DNA from: CAZVYJ01 sp964631565
Lineage (GTDB): Bacteria > Planctomycetota > Phycisphaerae > SM23-33
Assembly (NCBI GenBank): GCA_964631565.1
Contig: CAZVYJ010000032.1
Coordinates: 1-32,079, forward strand
Length of the DNA: 32,079 bases
Direction: 5' to 3'
Below are positions 15,531-23,448 of the stretch, in pieces. The stretch's first letter is position 1. Each line of letters opens with the position of its first letter. A model generated the notes under the pieces. The model was not told where the DNA came from. It did no database searches and was given only the letters and a program-made list of their open reading frames with translations. The position numbers and the translations under genes were made by a program.

Positions 15531-16487
15531 ATGAGGAAGTCCGAGAAAGTTCAGATATGCCAAAGGATCGCCCAGGTGCGTCTGGAAGTGGCTGGGCCTC
15601 GTGGTAAAGCCTCTTTTGCCAAGCAGTTAGGTATTTCGGCAAGCACCTATGACTACTATGAATCCGCCCGGGTTCCGCCAGCGGATATCCTCGTGAAAAT
15701 TGCCGATATCGGCGGGGTGGACCTGCGGTGGCTGCTGACCGGGCGGGCGGGTGAAAACTCAGCCAGCGTGGTCGGCGGCACACATCCGGCGTTACAGCGC
15801 GTTGCAAAGCTTCTTGCCGACAGTCCGAACGCTGCCGAGCCGCTGCTGGCGTTTCTGGATATTCTTTCGGCCAGCATGAAATTTCCCGCCAAGGGCGTCC
15901 CAACCTCGACCGGCGGCGAGGCTGCCGGCATCAGCACGGATCGCAGCACGTGGATACCCGTGCTCGGCCGGACAGCCGCGGGTGTGCCGCAGTTCTGGCG
16001 GAACCAGGATGATGCCCGCACGGTCACGCAGCTTTCCGAACTCATCGCACGCAACGCCGAGCGAAGCAGCAGCGTTCTCCGCGCGGTCGCCGACTCGGAA
16101 GCCGGCGGCGAGGACGAGACGGTCGGCCTGGTGACTCTGAACGTGCCGGACGAAAGCGACGTGTCGGAATTCATCGCGGCGGCCGGCATAAAGTCGCGCT
16201 TCCCCGATGCGTTTGCGGTTCGCGTTGACGGCGAATCGATGATGCCGGATATCCGCCACGGCGACCTGGTCGTGCTCAGCCCGTCGGCTCCGGCGGTTGA
16301 CGGGCGGCTTGCCGTGGTTCAGCTCGCCGGGCAGATAGGCGTGACCTGCAAGGTGTTCCGACGCAGCGGCGAGACGATTCACCTGATACCGGTAAACGAG
16401 CAGTATCCGCCTCAGAGTTTTCCTTCCGATGAGCTTGTGTGGGCCTTGCGCGTACTGGGGCGTGTGAGGATCTCGCCCGGTAAATAA
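15531..16487 (+). CDS. LexA-like XRE/S24 transcriptional regulator
   Basis: A 318-residue protein with an N-terminal helix-turn-helix (about 23-70: SFAKQLGISASTYDYYESAR, then VDLRWLLTG) and a C-terminal S24 peptidase-like domain. The cleavage-site motif GRTAAGVPQFW places a scissile A150-G151 bond as in LexA/CI repressors. The catalytic serine is in GESMMPD (S236) and the lysine in TCKVFRR (K274). So the self-cleavage machinery looks intact. The linker between cleavage site and serine is about 85 residues, much longer than in LexA (about 35), with an inserted helical stretch at 166-200. The protein probably represses genes until a damage or stress signal triggers cleavage. No prophage genes are nearby. 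Candidate operators lie just upstream. Confidence 0.85.
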   Translation: MRKSEKVQICQRIAQVRLEVAGPRGKASFAKQLGISASTYDYYESARVPPADILVKIADIGGVDLRWLLTGRAGENSASVVGGTHPALQRVAKLLADSPNAAEPLLAFLDILSASMKFPAKGVPTSTGGEAAGISTDRSTWIPVLGRTAAGVPQFWRNQDDARTVTQLSELIARNAERSSSVLRAVADSEAGGEDETVGLVTLNVPDESDVSEFIAAAGIKSRFPDAFAVRVDGESMMPDIRHGDLVVLSPSAPAVDGRLAVVQLAGQIGVTCKVFRRSGETIHLIPVNEQYPPQSFPSDELVWALRVLGRVRISPGK

Positions 16488-16529
16488 GAAGTTTGACAGC
16501 CCAGTACCTCCCATGCAAAGATTTCACTT

Positions 16530-18527
16530 ATGAACGAATTACAGAACCAATCGTCTAGACGCGGCGTGGTGCTTCAGTATCTGCTGGTCGGTCTGCTTGT
16601 CGGCGTTACGGTCGGCTGGCGGCTGGGGTCGCACGTGCTGGAAGACCACGAATGCAAGCTTGCGCTTTCGGCCAAATGCATGGCGAGCTGCGATGAATGG
16701 CTGGTTGAAGGCGACGAGCCTTACAAGATTCCCGAGGCCACCGCATTCAATCGCTGGATGATTCCGGTCGAGAACGGCCGGCCGCGACTGGTCAAAACGC
16801 CGCTGCCTTACTGGACGGTCGCGCTGATAGCCAAAACCGGCCTGGGCGTGAACGAATGGACGGCCAGGCTGCCGTCGGCGGTGGTGGCGGTGCTTACTTC
16901 TATGCTCGTGCTCGCGTTGGGCAGGCGGATGTTTTCGCCCCGGGCGGCTTTTTACGGCGCGCTGATGTTCGCTGTGTGCTTCGGCCTCCAGAAATGGGCC
17001 CGCAACGCCCGCCCGGAACTGATGCTGTGTTTCTTCATGACGCTGGCGATGCTGTGTTTCTATATCGGCATGGAGGCCAAGTCGCGCTGGCGTCAGGCGG
17101 GGTGGATGGCGGCGTTCTGGGTGGTCATGGGCCTGGGCAACCTCGCCAAGGAGTTCGTACCGGTTCTGCTGGCCTGGCCGCTCGCGGCGTATGTGTTCTG
17201 GCGGCAGTCCGAGGCCGATGAAGACGACGCAGCATCGCTGCGGAGCCTGCGGATATTTCTGATTGCCAGCGGCGTCGGGCTTACTTTGCATATCTGCGTT
17301 GTAGCGCTGAATTTTCTGCACTGGTGGACGCCGGCTGGCGTATCGGACGAGAAGGGCATTTATCTGACGATGGCTGTCTGCCTCGGCGTGCCGATGCTGT
17401 GGTACATGCTGCGCACCCGCGGCTGGAAGCAGGCCATTCCGCTGCTGCCGACGGCTATTCCCGGCGCGGTCCTGATGTTCGCCATGTTCGTGCCCTGGAT
17501 GATGTACATGACGCACCTGTTCGGCAATCTCGCCTCGGGCGAATTTTCCGAGCAGGTGGCCGAGCGGGCCGCCGGCGTCGGCGCGTGGTCGCTGGCGAAG
17601 CCGCACTACTATTTCGGATCGCTGCTGACGTTCTCGCTGCCGTGGGTGGCGTTTCTTCCCGGCGCGCTGATAATGCCGCTGATGCGGCGGTTCAGCGAGC
17701 ATCGCCGCGGGCTGGTGTTCTGCGTGCTGTGGTGCATCGGCATATTCGGCCTGTTCACGGCGTCGGCCGCCAAGAGAGAGCACTACATACTGCCGATGAT
17801 GCCGGCTATGTGCCTGCTGATGGGGTTCGCCGCGGAAGAAGTGTTCTTCAGAAACCTGTGGATAAAAAAATCCGGCGCGAAACTCATCGGCGCCCTTCAC
17901 GGGCCTGTGGGCGTGGTGGGCGCGATAATCCTGGCCATCGTCTGGGCTCGCAAGCCGGACGACATGCTCTGGCCGGTGCTCATGGGCAGCCTCATCGTCG
18001 CGGCGGTTCCGTTTGCGGCGGCAGGGTGGCTGGCGTGGAAAGGGCGGTTCATGGCGTTCGTTCCGCTGGTCGCCGTCGCCATGGCGGTTATCCAACTGGG
18101 CCACTGGACGTTCTTCGCGTCGTTCGACCCGCGCAGGCCCATAGCCGATTTCGCTCGCAAGGCAGCAGAGATAGCCGGCGACAGGGAAACATGGGCCATC
18201 TGCGACCCGCAGGCGAAGACCGTTTTCTACTTCGGCCGCCAGCTGCCAAACGCGCACTGGCGATTCGACCGCATGGCGAAGACCGAGGGCAAAGAAAAGG
18301 CGAAGGCGGCGTGGGAAGCCTGGATTTCCGACCGCGCCAACGCTCCGTTCATGATCGGCTACGAGGAAGCGCCCGACGAGAAAACCGGCAAACTCATCCG
18401 CACGCGCGAATCGAAGGAACTTGAGAAATACGGTTACAGGCTGGTTCTCACCGAACGGGACAAGCAGGAAAAGAAACTGCTGTTCGCGATGTACGAACGG
18501 CAGGCCGGCGGCAGCGAACGACCCTAG
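16530..18527 (+). CDS. GT39/ArnT-like membrane glycosyltransferase
   Basis: A 665-residue polytopic protein with about 11-12 membrane helices. The first periplasmic loop has EDHECKLALSAKCM (about 38-51), where ArnT/PMT-type enzymes carry an acidic DE motif near the substrate lipid. It is followed by GRPRLVKTPLPYWTVAL, the counterpart of the KPPLYYW motif. The soluble C-terminal part (about 540-665) is expected to be periplasmic. Such enzymes transfer a sugar from a polyprenyl-phosphate carrier to lipid A, protein or another envelope acceptor. DHE in place of a plain DE is a small deviation. The acceptor cannot be told from the sequence. The stop overlaps the convergent AMMECR1 stop by four bases (CTAG). 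Confidence 0.85.
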   Translation: MNELQNQSSRRGVVLQYLLVGLLVGVTVGWRLGSHVLEDHECKLALSAKCMASCDEWLVEGDEPYKIPEATAFNRWMIPVENGRPRLVKTPLPYWTVALIAKTGLGVNEWTARLPSAVVAVLTSMLVLALGRRMFSPRAAFYGALMFAVCFGLQKWARNARPELMLCFFMTLAMLCFYIGMEAKSRWRQAGWMAAFWVVMGLGNLAKEFVPVLLAWPLAAYVFWRQSEADEDDAASLRSLRIFLIASGVGLTLHICVVALNFLHWWTPAGVSDEKGIYLTMAVCLGVPMLWYMLRTRGWKQAIPLLPTAIPGAVLMFAMFVPWMMYMTHLFGNLASGEFSEQVAERAAGVGAWSLAKPHYYFGSLLTFSLPWVAFLPGALIMPLMRRFSEHRRGLVFCVLWCIGIFGLFTASAAKREHYILPMMPAMCLLMGFAAEEVFFRNLWIKKSGAKLIGALHGPVGVVGAIILAIVWARKPDDMLWPVLMGSLIVAAVPFAAAGWLAWKGRFMAFVPLVAVAMAVIQLGHWTFFASFDPRRPIADFARKAAEIAGDRETWAICDPQAKTVFYFGRQLPNAHWRFDRMAKTEGKEKAKAAWEAWISDRANAPFMIGYEEAPDEKTGKLIRTRESKELEKYGYRLVLTERDKQEKKLLFAMYERQAGGSERP

Positions 18528-19072
18528 CTTCCGAACTTCTCGGACGTGAACAGGTAGACCTTCGTGCCTTTCTGCCGCCATGCGTCGCCGGGCAGGCCGG
18601 CCTTCGATACGCAGCAATGGCTTAAGAATTCCTCGGCCGTCCAGTTCATGTCGGTGGCGACTTCCGGCAGGAAGCATCCGCTCGCATAGCCGCGCACGAT
18701 ATAGATTCCGTGCGTGCCGACCTGCAGTTTCTCCGGCTCGGCGGTTTCCTGCAGCGGCGAGAGTATCGACACTTCGATGTTGAGTTTTGCAAGCTCCGCG
18801 GGTGTAATGGGGTCGTAGACGAAGCGCGGGTCGTGTGCGGCGGCGCGGGCCATTTCGACTATCATCTCGCGCAGCGGCGCGTCCGGCTGAAACGTGCCTA
18901 TGCAGCCACGCAGCATGCCGGCGTTGGTCAGCGTGACGAAGCATCCCCGCCGCTCAGCCAGCAGGCCGGTCGCGTCCGGACATTTCGGAAGTGGTTTGCC
19001 TCTTACTTCGGCTTCAACGGCGTCTCTAGCCAGCGAAACGAGTTTTTTGCGGTCTTCCGCTGAAATGGTCAT
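18524..19072 (-). CDS. AMMECR1 domain protein (AmmeMemoRadiSam protein A)
   Basis: A 182-residue protein with the family signature LRGCIGTFQP at about 54-63 and the phrases DPRFVYDPITPAELAKLNIEVSIL (about 82-105) and GCFLPEVA (about 133-140). Bacterial members often sit beside a Memo-like protein and a radical SAM enzyme (the AmmeMemoRadiSam trio), whose joint reaction is not established. Neither partner is in this window. Several cysteines (C24, C37, C57, C133, C152-153) are present. It is 30 bases downstream of the VTT gene on the same strand, so the two may be cotranscribed. The start ATG is preceded by AAGGACG. Confidence 0.9.
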   Translation of the reverse strand: MTISAEDRKKLVSLARDAVEAEVRGKPLPKCPDATGLLAERRGCFVTLTNAGMLRGCIGTFQPDAPLREMIVEMARAAAHDPRFVYDPITPAELAKLNIEVSILSPLQETAEPEKLQVGTHGIYIVRGYASGCFLPEVATDMNWTAEEFLSHCCVSKAGLPGDAWRQKGTKVYLFTSEKFGS

Positions 19073-19102
19073 GGCATCGCGTCCTTATTTTGCAGCCGAT
19101 TG

Positions 19103-19693
19103 TTATTGGAACACGTATTTAACGACCATGAATCCTCCGACAAGCAGCACCACAAACGCCAGCGCCAGCCAGTTGAAATATTTTTCGATGAACGGCAGCG
19201 CCTTTGGTCCGATGAGCCAGAACAGAAACGCGACAAGGTAAAATCTCACAGCCCGGCCGACGAAACACGCGCCTGTGAACATCAGCAGATTCATCTCTGC
19301 CGAACCTGCCGTTATCGTCAGCAGCTTGAATGGAATCGGCGTCAGCGCCGCGATGAAAACGTACCACTGTCCCTGCTCGGCGAACTGTTCTTTCAGCCAG
19401 TCCATGTCGGCCTGTGTGATGCCGGGTATTTTCAGAGCCAGCCAGATGAGCTGGAATCCGATGAAGTATCCCAGAAACGCGCCCAGCACGCTGGCGACTG
19501 TGGTGATTGTGGCGAAGGCCATCGACCGCCTGCGGTTGCCCAGGCACAGCGGGCCGAGCAGGACGTCCGGCGGAATGGGGAAAAAGCTGCTTTCTGCGAA
19601 GCTCAGGCAGAAAAGAGCGGTCATGGAATGTTTATGGTGCGCGAAGTGCAGCACCCAGTCGTACATCCGTTTGTGGATGTGCCACCACGGCAC
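19103..19693 (-). CDS. VTT/DedA-like (YqaA-type) membrane protein; frame extends upstream into a zinc ribbon
   Basis: The GTG at 19693 (GGGGAG upstream) gives 196 residues with four to five membrane helices. ESSFFPIPPDVLLGPL and the VTT-like segment AALTPIPFKLLTITAG are the diagnostic re-entrant-loop motifs. Family members act in lipid scrambling or membrane homeostasis. The same frame continues without a stop for at least 38 codons upstream and encodes a good zinc ribbon, CPKC-x10-CRHCG, ending directly at PVPWWHIHK. An in-frame TAG comes shortly before it. No ATG, GTG or TTG lies between the two; the best-placed codon is an ATC at 19805-19807, seven bases after GGGAG. The true protein may therefore be about 234 residues, starting at 19807. 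I give the conservative start. Confidence 0.8.
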   Translation of the reverse strand: MPWWHIHKRMYDWVLHFAHHKHSMTALFCLSFAESSFFPIPPDVLLGPLCLGNRRRSMAFATITTVASVLGAFLGYFIGFQLIWLALKIPGITQADMDWLKEQFAEQGQWYVFIAALTPIPFKLLTITAGSAEMNLLMFTGACFVGRAVRFYLVAFLFWLIGPKALPFIEKYFNWLALAFVVLLVGGFMVVKYVFQ

Positions 19694-19894
19694 CGGTTTT
19701 CGCTCCCCGATAAGGAAGCCGCAGTGACGACAGTATTGCGCCTCGGGGTCTGTGGCGAGCCGGCACTTCGGACATATATTCTCTGTTTTTACAGCTTCGG
19801 TTTCGATGGCGAATTCTCCCTACGGATCGAAACAGTAGAAACGCTGCGAGTGTGTTTGTCAATCTCGCCGGATTGCGATTATGCCACGGGGTTA

Positions 19895-19930
19895 CCAGGC
19901 GGTCTGCAATCAGGATTGCAGACCGCCTGG
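19895..19930. repeat. Perfect 17-base inverted repeat
   Basis: CCAGGCGGTCTGCAATC (19895-19911) is followed, after AG, by its exact reverse complement (19914-19930). It stands between the divergent VTT gene and mnmA. There is no flanking T-run on either strand, so a repeat or stem-loop element is more likely than a factor-independent terminator. Confidence 0.6.
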
Positions 19931-19936
19931 AGCAGG

Positions 19937-20042
19937 TGAACAATGGAGCAGTAGAGCAGGTGAGAACAGATAAATTCTGGTGTTGATTGTTTATTGCGAA
20001 CGTAATCGTTGCTCACCTGCGGTCTCCTGTTCTACTGTTCAT
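19937..20042. repeat. Imperfect inverted pair of GAGCAGGTGA-type repeats
   Basis: GTGAACAATGGAGCAGTAGA plus GCAGGTGAG (from about 19937) recurs in reverse complement, with a two-base indel and several mismatches, at about 20011-20042 (GCTCACCTGC to CTACTGTTCAT). The spacer is about 44 bases and AT-rich. A third relative lies at 31107-31147. mnmA begins 34 bases downstream. Confidence 0.5.
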
Positions 20043-20075
20043 TCTTTATTATATTTGGTTTAAACTAGTGCGGAT

Positions 20076-21161
20076 ATGACGCATAAACGCGAACGCGAAA
20101 AGGTTCTGCTCGCCATGAGCGGCGGGGTGGATTCGTCGGTGGCTGCGAGCCTGCTTCTGGAAGCCGGCTACGAAGTCACCGGCGTGTTCATGTGCCTCGG
20201 GTCGGCCCCATACGGGCAGGCGGCCGGGAGCGGCGAGTCGCAGGGCTGCTGCTCGCCGCAGGACGCCGCCGACGCCCGCCGCGTCGCCGAAACGCTCGGC
20301 ATCGAGCTGTACGTCCTGAACTTCACCGACGCGTTCGAGCGGATAATAGATTACTTCGCGGCTGAGTACGCCCGCGGGCGCACGCCGAACCCGTGCATCC
20401 ACTGCAACAGTCTCATCAAGTTCGGGCGGCTCGTTCAGCGGGCCGATTCGCTGGGCATCCGCTACGTGGCGACGGGGCATCACGCCAGGATGGCAAACGG
20501 GGCGATTCTCCGCGGCAAGGCCCGCCGGAAGGACCAGTCTTACGCGCTGTTCGGCATCGCCCGCGAGAATCTGCCGCGAATCCTGCTGCCGGTCGGCGAG
20601 GTTGACGACAAGGGCCGCATCCGCGAAATCGCCCGCCGGCTCGGCCTGAACGTTCACGACAAGCCGGACAGCCAGGAGATATGTTTCGTCTCCGACGAGG
20701 CCGGCTATATCGAGCTTCTCCGCAGCCGCGCGCCGGACGGGCTTAAATCCGGCAAGATAGTGAACTCCGCCGGCGAGGTCCTGGGCGAACACGACGGTTT
20801 CGGTCGGTTCACCATCGGGCAGCGGCGCGGCCTGCGCGTAGCGGCCGGCGTACCGATGTATGTCACTAAAATAGACCCGGACACCGCCACGGTGACGATA
20901 GGCCCGCGCGAGGAGGTTCTTGCCCGACGCCTTAGCGCAAGCGGGGCGAACTGGCATTGCGACGTCAGCGGCGAGTTCGACGGCATTGTACAAATTCGCT
21001 ATAACCACGCAGGAGTTGCTGGTCGAATCCGGATAATCGACGAAAATACATTTGATGTGGAATTCGCCGAGCCCGTGCCTGCGGTTACGCCCGGCCAGGC
21101 CGCCGTGGTTTACGACGGCGATCGCATGCTTGGCGGCGGCTGGATTGATTCCAGCGGATAA
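20076..21161 (+). CDS. mnmA: tRNA 2-thiouridylase MnmA
   Basis: A 361-residue enzyme that makes 2-thiouridine at wobble position 34 of tRNA for Lys, Glu and Gln using ATP and a persulfide donor. The PP-loop SGGVDSS is at 15-21. The nucleophile cysteine is C107 in NPCIHCN and the persulfide cysteine C203 in SQEICFV. The tRNA-contact motif ATGHHAR is at about 132-138 and the C-terminal barrel is complete. The stretch AAGSGESQGCCSPQDAADAR (49-68) is a familiar variable loop. Length is normal. It stands alone; the sulfur relay partners are not adjacent. Confidence 0.95.
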   Translation: MTHKREREKVLLAMSGGVDSSVAASLLLEAGYEVTGVFMCLGSAPYGQAAGSGESQGCCSPQDAADARRVAETLGIELYVLNFTDAFERIIDYFAAEYARGRTPNPCIHCNSLIKFGRLVQRADSLGIRYVATGHHARMANGAILRGKARRKDQSYALFGIARENLPRILLPVGEVDDKGRIREIARRLGLNVHDKPDSQEICFVSDEAGYIELLRSRAPDGLKSGKIVNSAGEVLGEHDGFGRFTIGQRRGLRVAAGVPMYVTKIDPDTATVTIGPREEVLARRLSASGANWHCDVSGEFDGIVQIRYNHAGVAGRIRIIDENTFDVEFAEPVPAVTPGQAAVVYDGDRMLGGGWIDSSG

Positions 21162-21210
21162 CCGCTTATGCCGATGAAGATTATGACAATGTAAAGAAAA
21201 CCTTGTTTCG

Positions 21211-21288
21211 GGTGGCGGCCTTCCCAGGCCGCCACCATCAAAGGCATTGAAATAATTCCGCTCGAGGCGGCATGGGAAGGCCGCCTCG
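21211..21288. repeat. Two hairpins that are inverted copies of each other
   Basis: Hairpin 1 pairs GGTGGCGGCC (21211-21220) with GGCCGCCACC (21227-21236) around TTCCCA. Hairpin 2 pairs CGAGGCGGC (21263-21271) with GCCGCCTCG (21280-21288) around ATGGGAAG. The 20-base core of one is the reverse complement of the other with a single mismatch. This is a REP/BIME-like arrangement between mnmA and pyk. Confidence 0.6.
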
Positions 21289-21338
21289 CCGGGAAAGATT
21301 GCTTTATATGGCAACCCGACGACAGGAATGGAAAAGCC

Positions 21339-22757
21339 ATGGTGATACGAACCAAGATTATTGCGACGGCCGGTCCGGCCAGCAGCAGCGTCGAAAAAAT
21401 ACGCCAGCTTGCCGAGGCCGGGTGCGACGCCTTCCGCGTGAACTTTTCCCACGGCGACAATGAAAGTCGTCAGGCACTGCTGGAAAATATCCGCCGCGTC
21501 GAGGCGGAGCTGAACTCGCCGCTGGCGGTGATTGCGGACCTGTGCGGCCCGAAGATACGCGTCGGGCTGATAACCGGCGGGTCGGTGCTTCTGGCCGAGG
21601 GGCAGGAGCTTGTCATACAGAGAAAAACCATCGAGGGCGACGCGCGCAGAATTTCAACAACGCTCGAGGAACTCACCAGCCAGGCGACTGTCGGGGAGAA
21701 AATCCTGCTCGACGACGGCAAGATACAGCTGGAAGTCGCCGGGGTGCAGCGCGGCGAGGAAATCGTCTGCAAGGTCGTGCGGGGCGGGGTTCTGGCGAGC
21801 GGCAAGGGCCTGAATCTGCCTGATACGGACCTGAAGCTGTCGGCCCTGACCGACAAGGACCGCCGCGACGTGAAATGGATCGCCCAGCACGATTTCGATT
21901 ACGTGGCGCTGTCGTTTGTTCAGCGGGCCGATGACATTATTGAGCTTCGGCGGCTGCTCGCCGAGGCAGGCTGCAGCGCGCATATCATCGCCAAAATCGA
22001 GAAGCCCCAGGCCCTCAACAACATCGAGGCGATTATCGACGTCGCCGACGTGATTATGGTCGCCCGCGGCGACCTCGGCGTGGAGATGGACCTGCCGGCA
22101 GTCCCGGTCGCGCAGAAGCGCATCGCCAGCCTGTGCGAGTGTGCGGGCAAGCCGTGCATCATCGCAACGCAGATGCTGGAGACCATGACGCACTCGGCCG
22201 TTCCCACGCGGGCGGAGGTTTCCGACGTAGCCAACGCCGTCATGGACCACGCCGACGCTGTCATGCTTTCGGGCGAGACGGCCGTCGGAGAATACCCCGT
22301 CCAGGCGGTCGGCATGATGAACCGCATCGTGCAGCAGATTCAGTCCTATCACGACGAGACGGCGGCGCATCAGCAGATTATCTACAAATCGGCCACCACT
22401 ACCGCGGCGATCGCCGAGGCTGTTCACGCGATAATCGCCGCGGAGAGGATCGCGGCTGTCGCCGTCTTCACAGCCAGCGGCACCACGGCGAGGATGCTCG
22501 CCAAGAACCGCCTGCCGTGCCCGATACTCGCCATGTCGCAGAACATCGACACGGTCCGGCGAATATGCCTGTATTACGGCGTCCAGCCGGTTCAGGCGAT
22601 CGCGCCCGAACATACGCGCGACGTGCTGGCGCTGACGGAGCAGTACTGCCTCGAGAAAGGCATCGCCGGCAGGGGCGACAAGATTGTCGTGGTTTCAGGC
22701 AGGCCCATAGCGCAGGCAGAAACGACCAATACGATTGTCGTTCACACGATAAAGTAA
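21339..22757 (+). CDS. pyk: Pyruvate kinase
   Basis: A 472-residue glycolytic enzyme converting phosphoenolpyruvate and ADP to pyruvate and ATP. Recognisable parts in order: RTKIIATAGPASSS (4-17), RVNFSHGD (about 33-40), the K+/Mg2+ region IADLCGPKIRVG, the B domain (about 70-160), the catalytic lysine motif IIAKIEKPQAL, the metal motif IMVARGDLGVEM, then the catalytic MLETMTHSAVPTRAEVSDVANAV and VMLSGETAVGEYP. The C-terminal allosteric-type domain (about 340-472) is present and of usual size. The start ATG is preceded by GGAATGGAAAAGCC with a modest ribosome-binding site. Confidence 0.95.
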   Translation: MVIRTKIIATAGPASSSVEKIRQLAEAGCDAFRVNFSHGDNESRQALLENIRRVEAELNSPLAVIADLCGPKIRVGLITGGSVLLAEGQELVIQRKTIEGDARRISTTLEELTSQATVGEKILLDDGKIQLEVAGVQRGEEIVCKVVRGGVLASGKGLNLPDTDLKLSALTDKDRRDVKWIAQHDFDYVALSFVQRADDIIELRRLLAEAGCSAHIIAKIEKPQALNNIEAIIDVADVIMVARGDLGVEMDLPAVPVAQKRIASLCECAGKPCIIATQMLETMTHSAVPTRAEVSDVANAVMDHADAVMLSGETAVGEYPVQAVGMMNRIVQQIQSYHDETAAHQQIIYKSATTTAAIAEAVHAIIAAERIAAVAVFTASGTTARMLAKNRLPCPILAMSQNIDTVRRICLYYGVQPVQAIAPEHTRDVLALTEQYCLEKGIAGRGDKIVVVSGRPIAQAETTNTIVVHTIK

Positions 22758-22773
22758 CTGCGGATGGTTTGGT

Positions 22774-23283
22774 TCAGTGCCTTGGTATGTCGAAGTACTG
22801 CAGCGTGTCCGTATCGGTGTCGAGGATGGCTGCGGTGGGGTGGTGCGGGTCGCGATTGTGATGCAGCGCGCCCGGGTTAATCACACGGGTCTTCCCGATG
22901 CGCTCATCCCGAATGCGATGCGTATGGCCGTGACAGACATACGGAAACTGACCGCCTGCGATAAGCTCATCCAGATGGTGGTCGCCGTGGCCGTGCGTGG
23001 CGACAAGATACGCGCCGTCGCCCAGCGGCACTTCGACGGTTTTCCACGAAAAGACAACCCCGCAGGCATTCGCCTGCCGCTCCAGCAGTTCGGCGTGATG
23101 GTCCGTGTTGCCGGGCACCGCGTAGGCCGGCTTGCCTGTCGAGCCGAGCGCTCGAACGCAGTCGGTTGAACCTATGTCGCCGCAGTGCACGATTGCATCC
23201 ACGTTATGTGAAGTGAAAATATCTATCGCGTGCTGAAGTCGGTCCGCTTTCCCGTGGGAGTCGGAGACAATGCCGATTTTCAT
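22774..23283 (-). CDS. YfcE/MJ0936-like metallophosphoesterase
   Basis: A 169-residue calcineurin-like phosphodiesterase. The two-metal ligands are all visible: DSH (D8, H10), GD (D36), GNTDH (N59, H62), THGH (H97, H99) and GHTH (H120, H122). Related enzymes hydrolyse model phosphodiesters; the natural substrate is often unknown. The phrase VINPGALHHNR near the C-terminus is typical of the family. The start ATG at 23281-23283 follows AAGGA by nine bases, and a good promoter lies just upstream. It converges on pyk with a 16-base gap. Confidence 0.92.
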   Translation of the reverse strand: MKIGIVSDSHGKADRLQHAIDIFTSHNVDAIVHCGDIGSTDCVRALGSTGKPAYAVPGNTDHHAELLERQANACGVVFSWKTVEVPLGDGAYLVATHGHGDHHLDELIAGGQFPYVCHGHTHRIRDERIGKTRVINPGALHHNRDPHHPTAAILDTDTDTLQYFDIPRH

Positions 23284-23309
23284 CGCTCAAAGTCCTTACC
23301 AGAAAAGCT

Positions 23310-23338
23310 ATTATAACCGAGGATTCCCGGCCGGCCAA
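23310..23338 (-). promoter_or_regulatory. Sigma-70-type promoter for the phosphoesterase gene
   Basis: On the minus strand TTGGCC (23338-23333) is followed after exactly 17 bases by a perfect TATAAT (23315-23310), 26 bases before the start codon. Confidence 0.6.
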
Positions 23339-23368
23339 GCCGTTTCTTCCGGCGGCGAGTAATACGCC

Positions 23369-23396
23369 TTGTGGGAGGCGGCTGTATGCCTATAAT
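23369..23396 (+). promoter_or_regulatory. Sigma-70-type promoter for the NifU-like gene
   Basis: TTGTGG (23369-23374) and a perfect TATAAT (23391-23396) are separated by 16 bases. The start codon at 23449 has AGGAGA six to ten bases upstream. The promoter is divergent from the phosphoesterase promoter. Confidence 0.55.
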
Positions 23397-23448
23397 GTGA
23401 TGTGTCTGATATTAACAACTGCCGCATCGCGGCCGAACAGGAGATAAA

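Noticed and set aside
15531..16487. A prophage repressor marking an integrated phage
   Set aside because: The neighbours are a glycosyltransferase and PilZ gene; no integrase, structural or lysis gene is in the window.
16539..18944. An 801-codon open frame on the minus strand across the glycosyltransferase and AMMECR1 genes
   Set aside because: It is antisense to two well-supported genes, is rich in Arg/His/Gln with no domain, and arises from GC-biased third positions.
20049..21452. A 467-codon minus-strand frame over mnmA
   Set aside because: Antisense shadow; mnmA carries all catalytic motifs.
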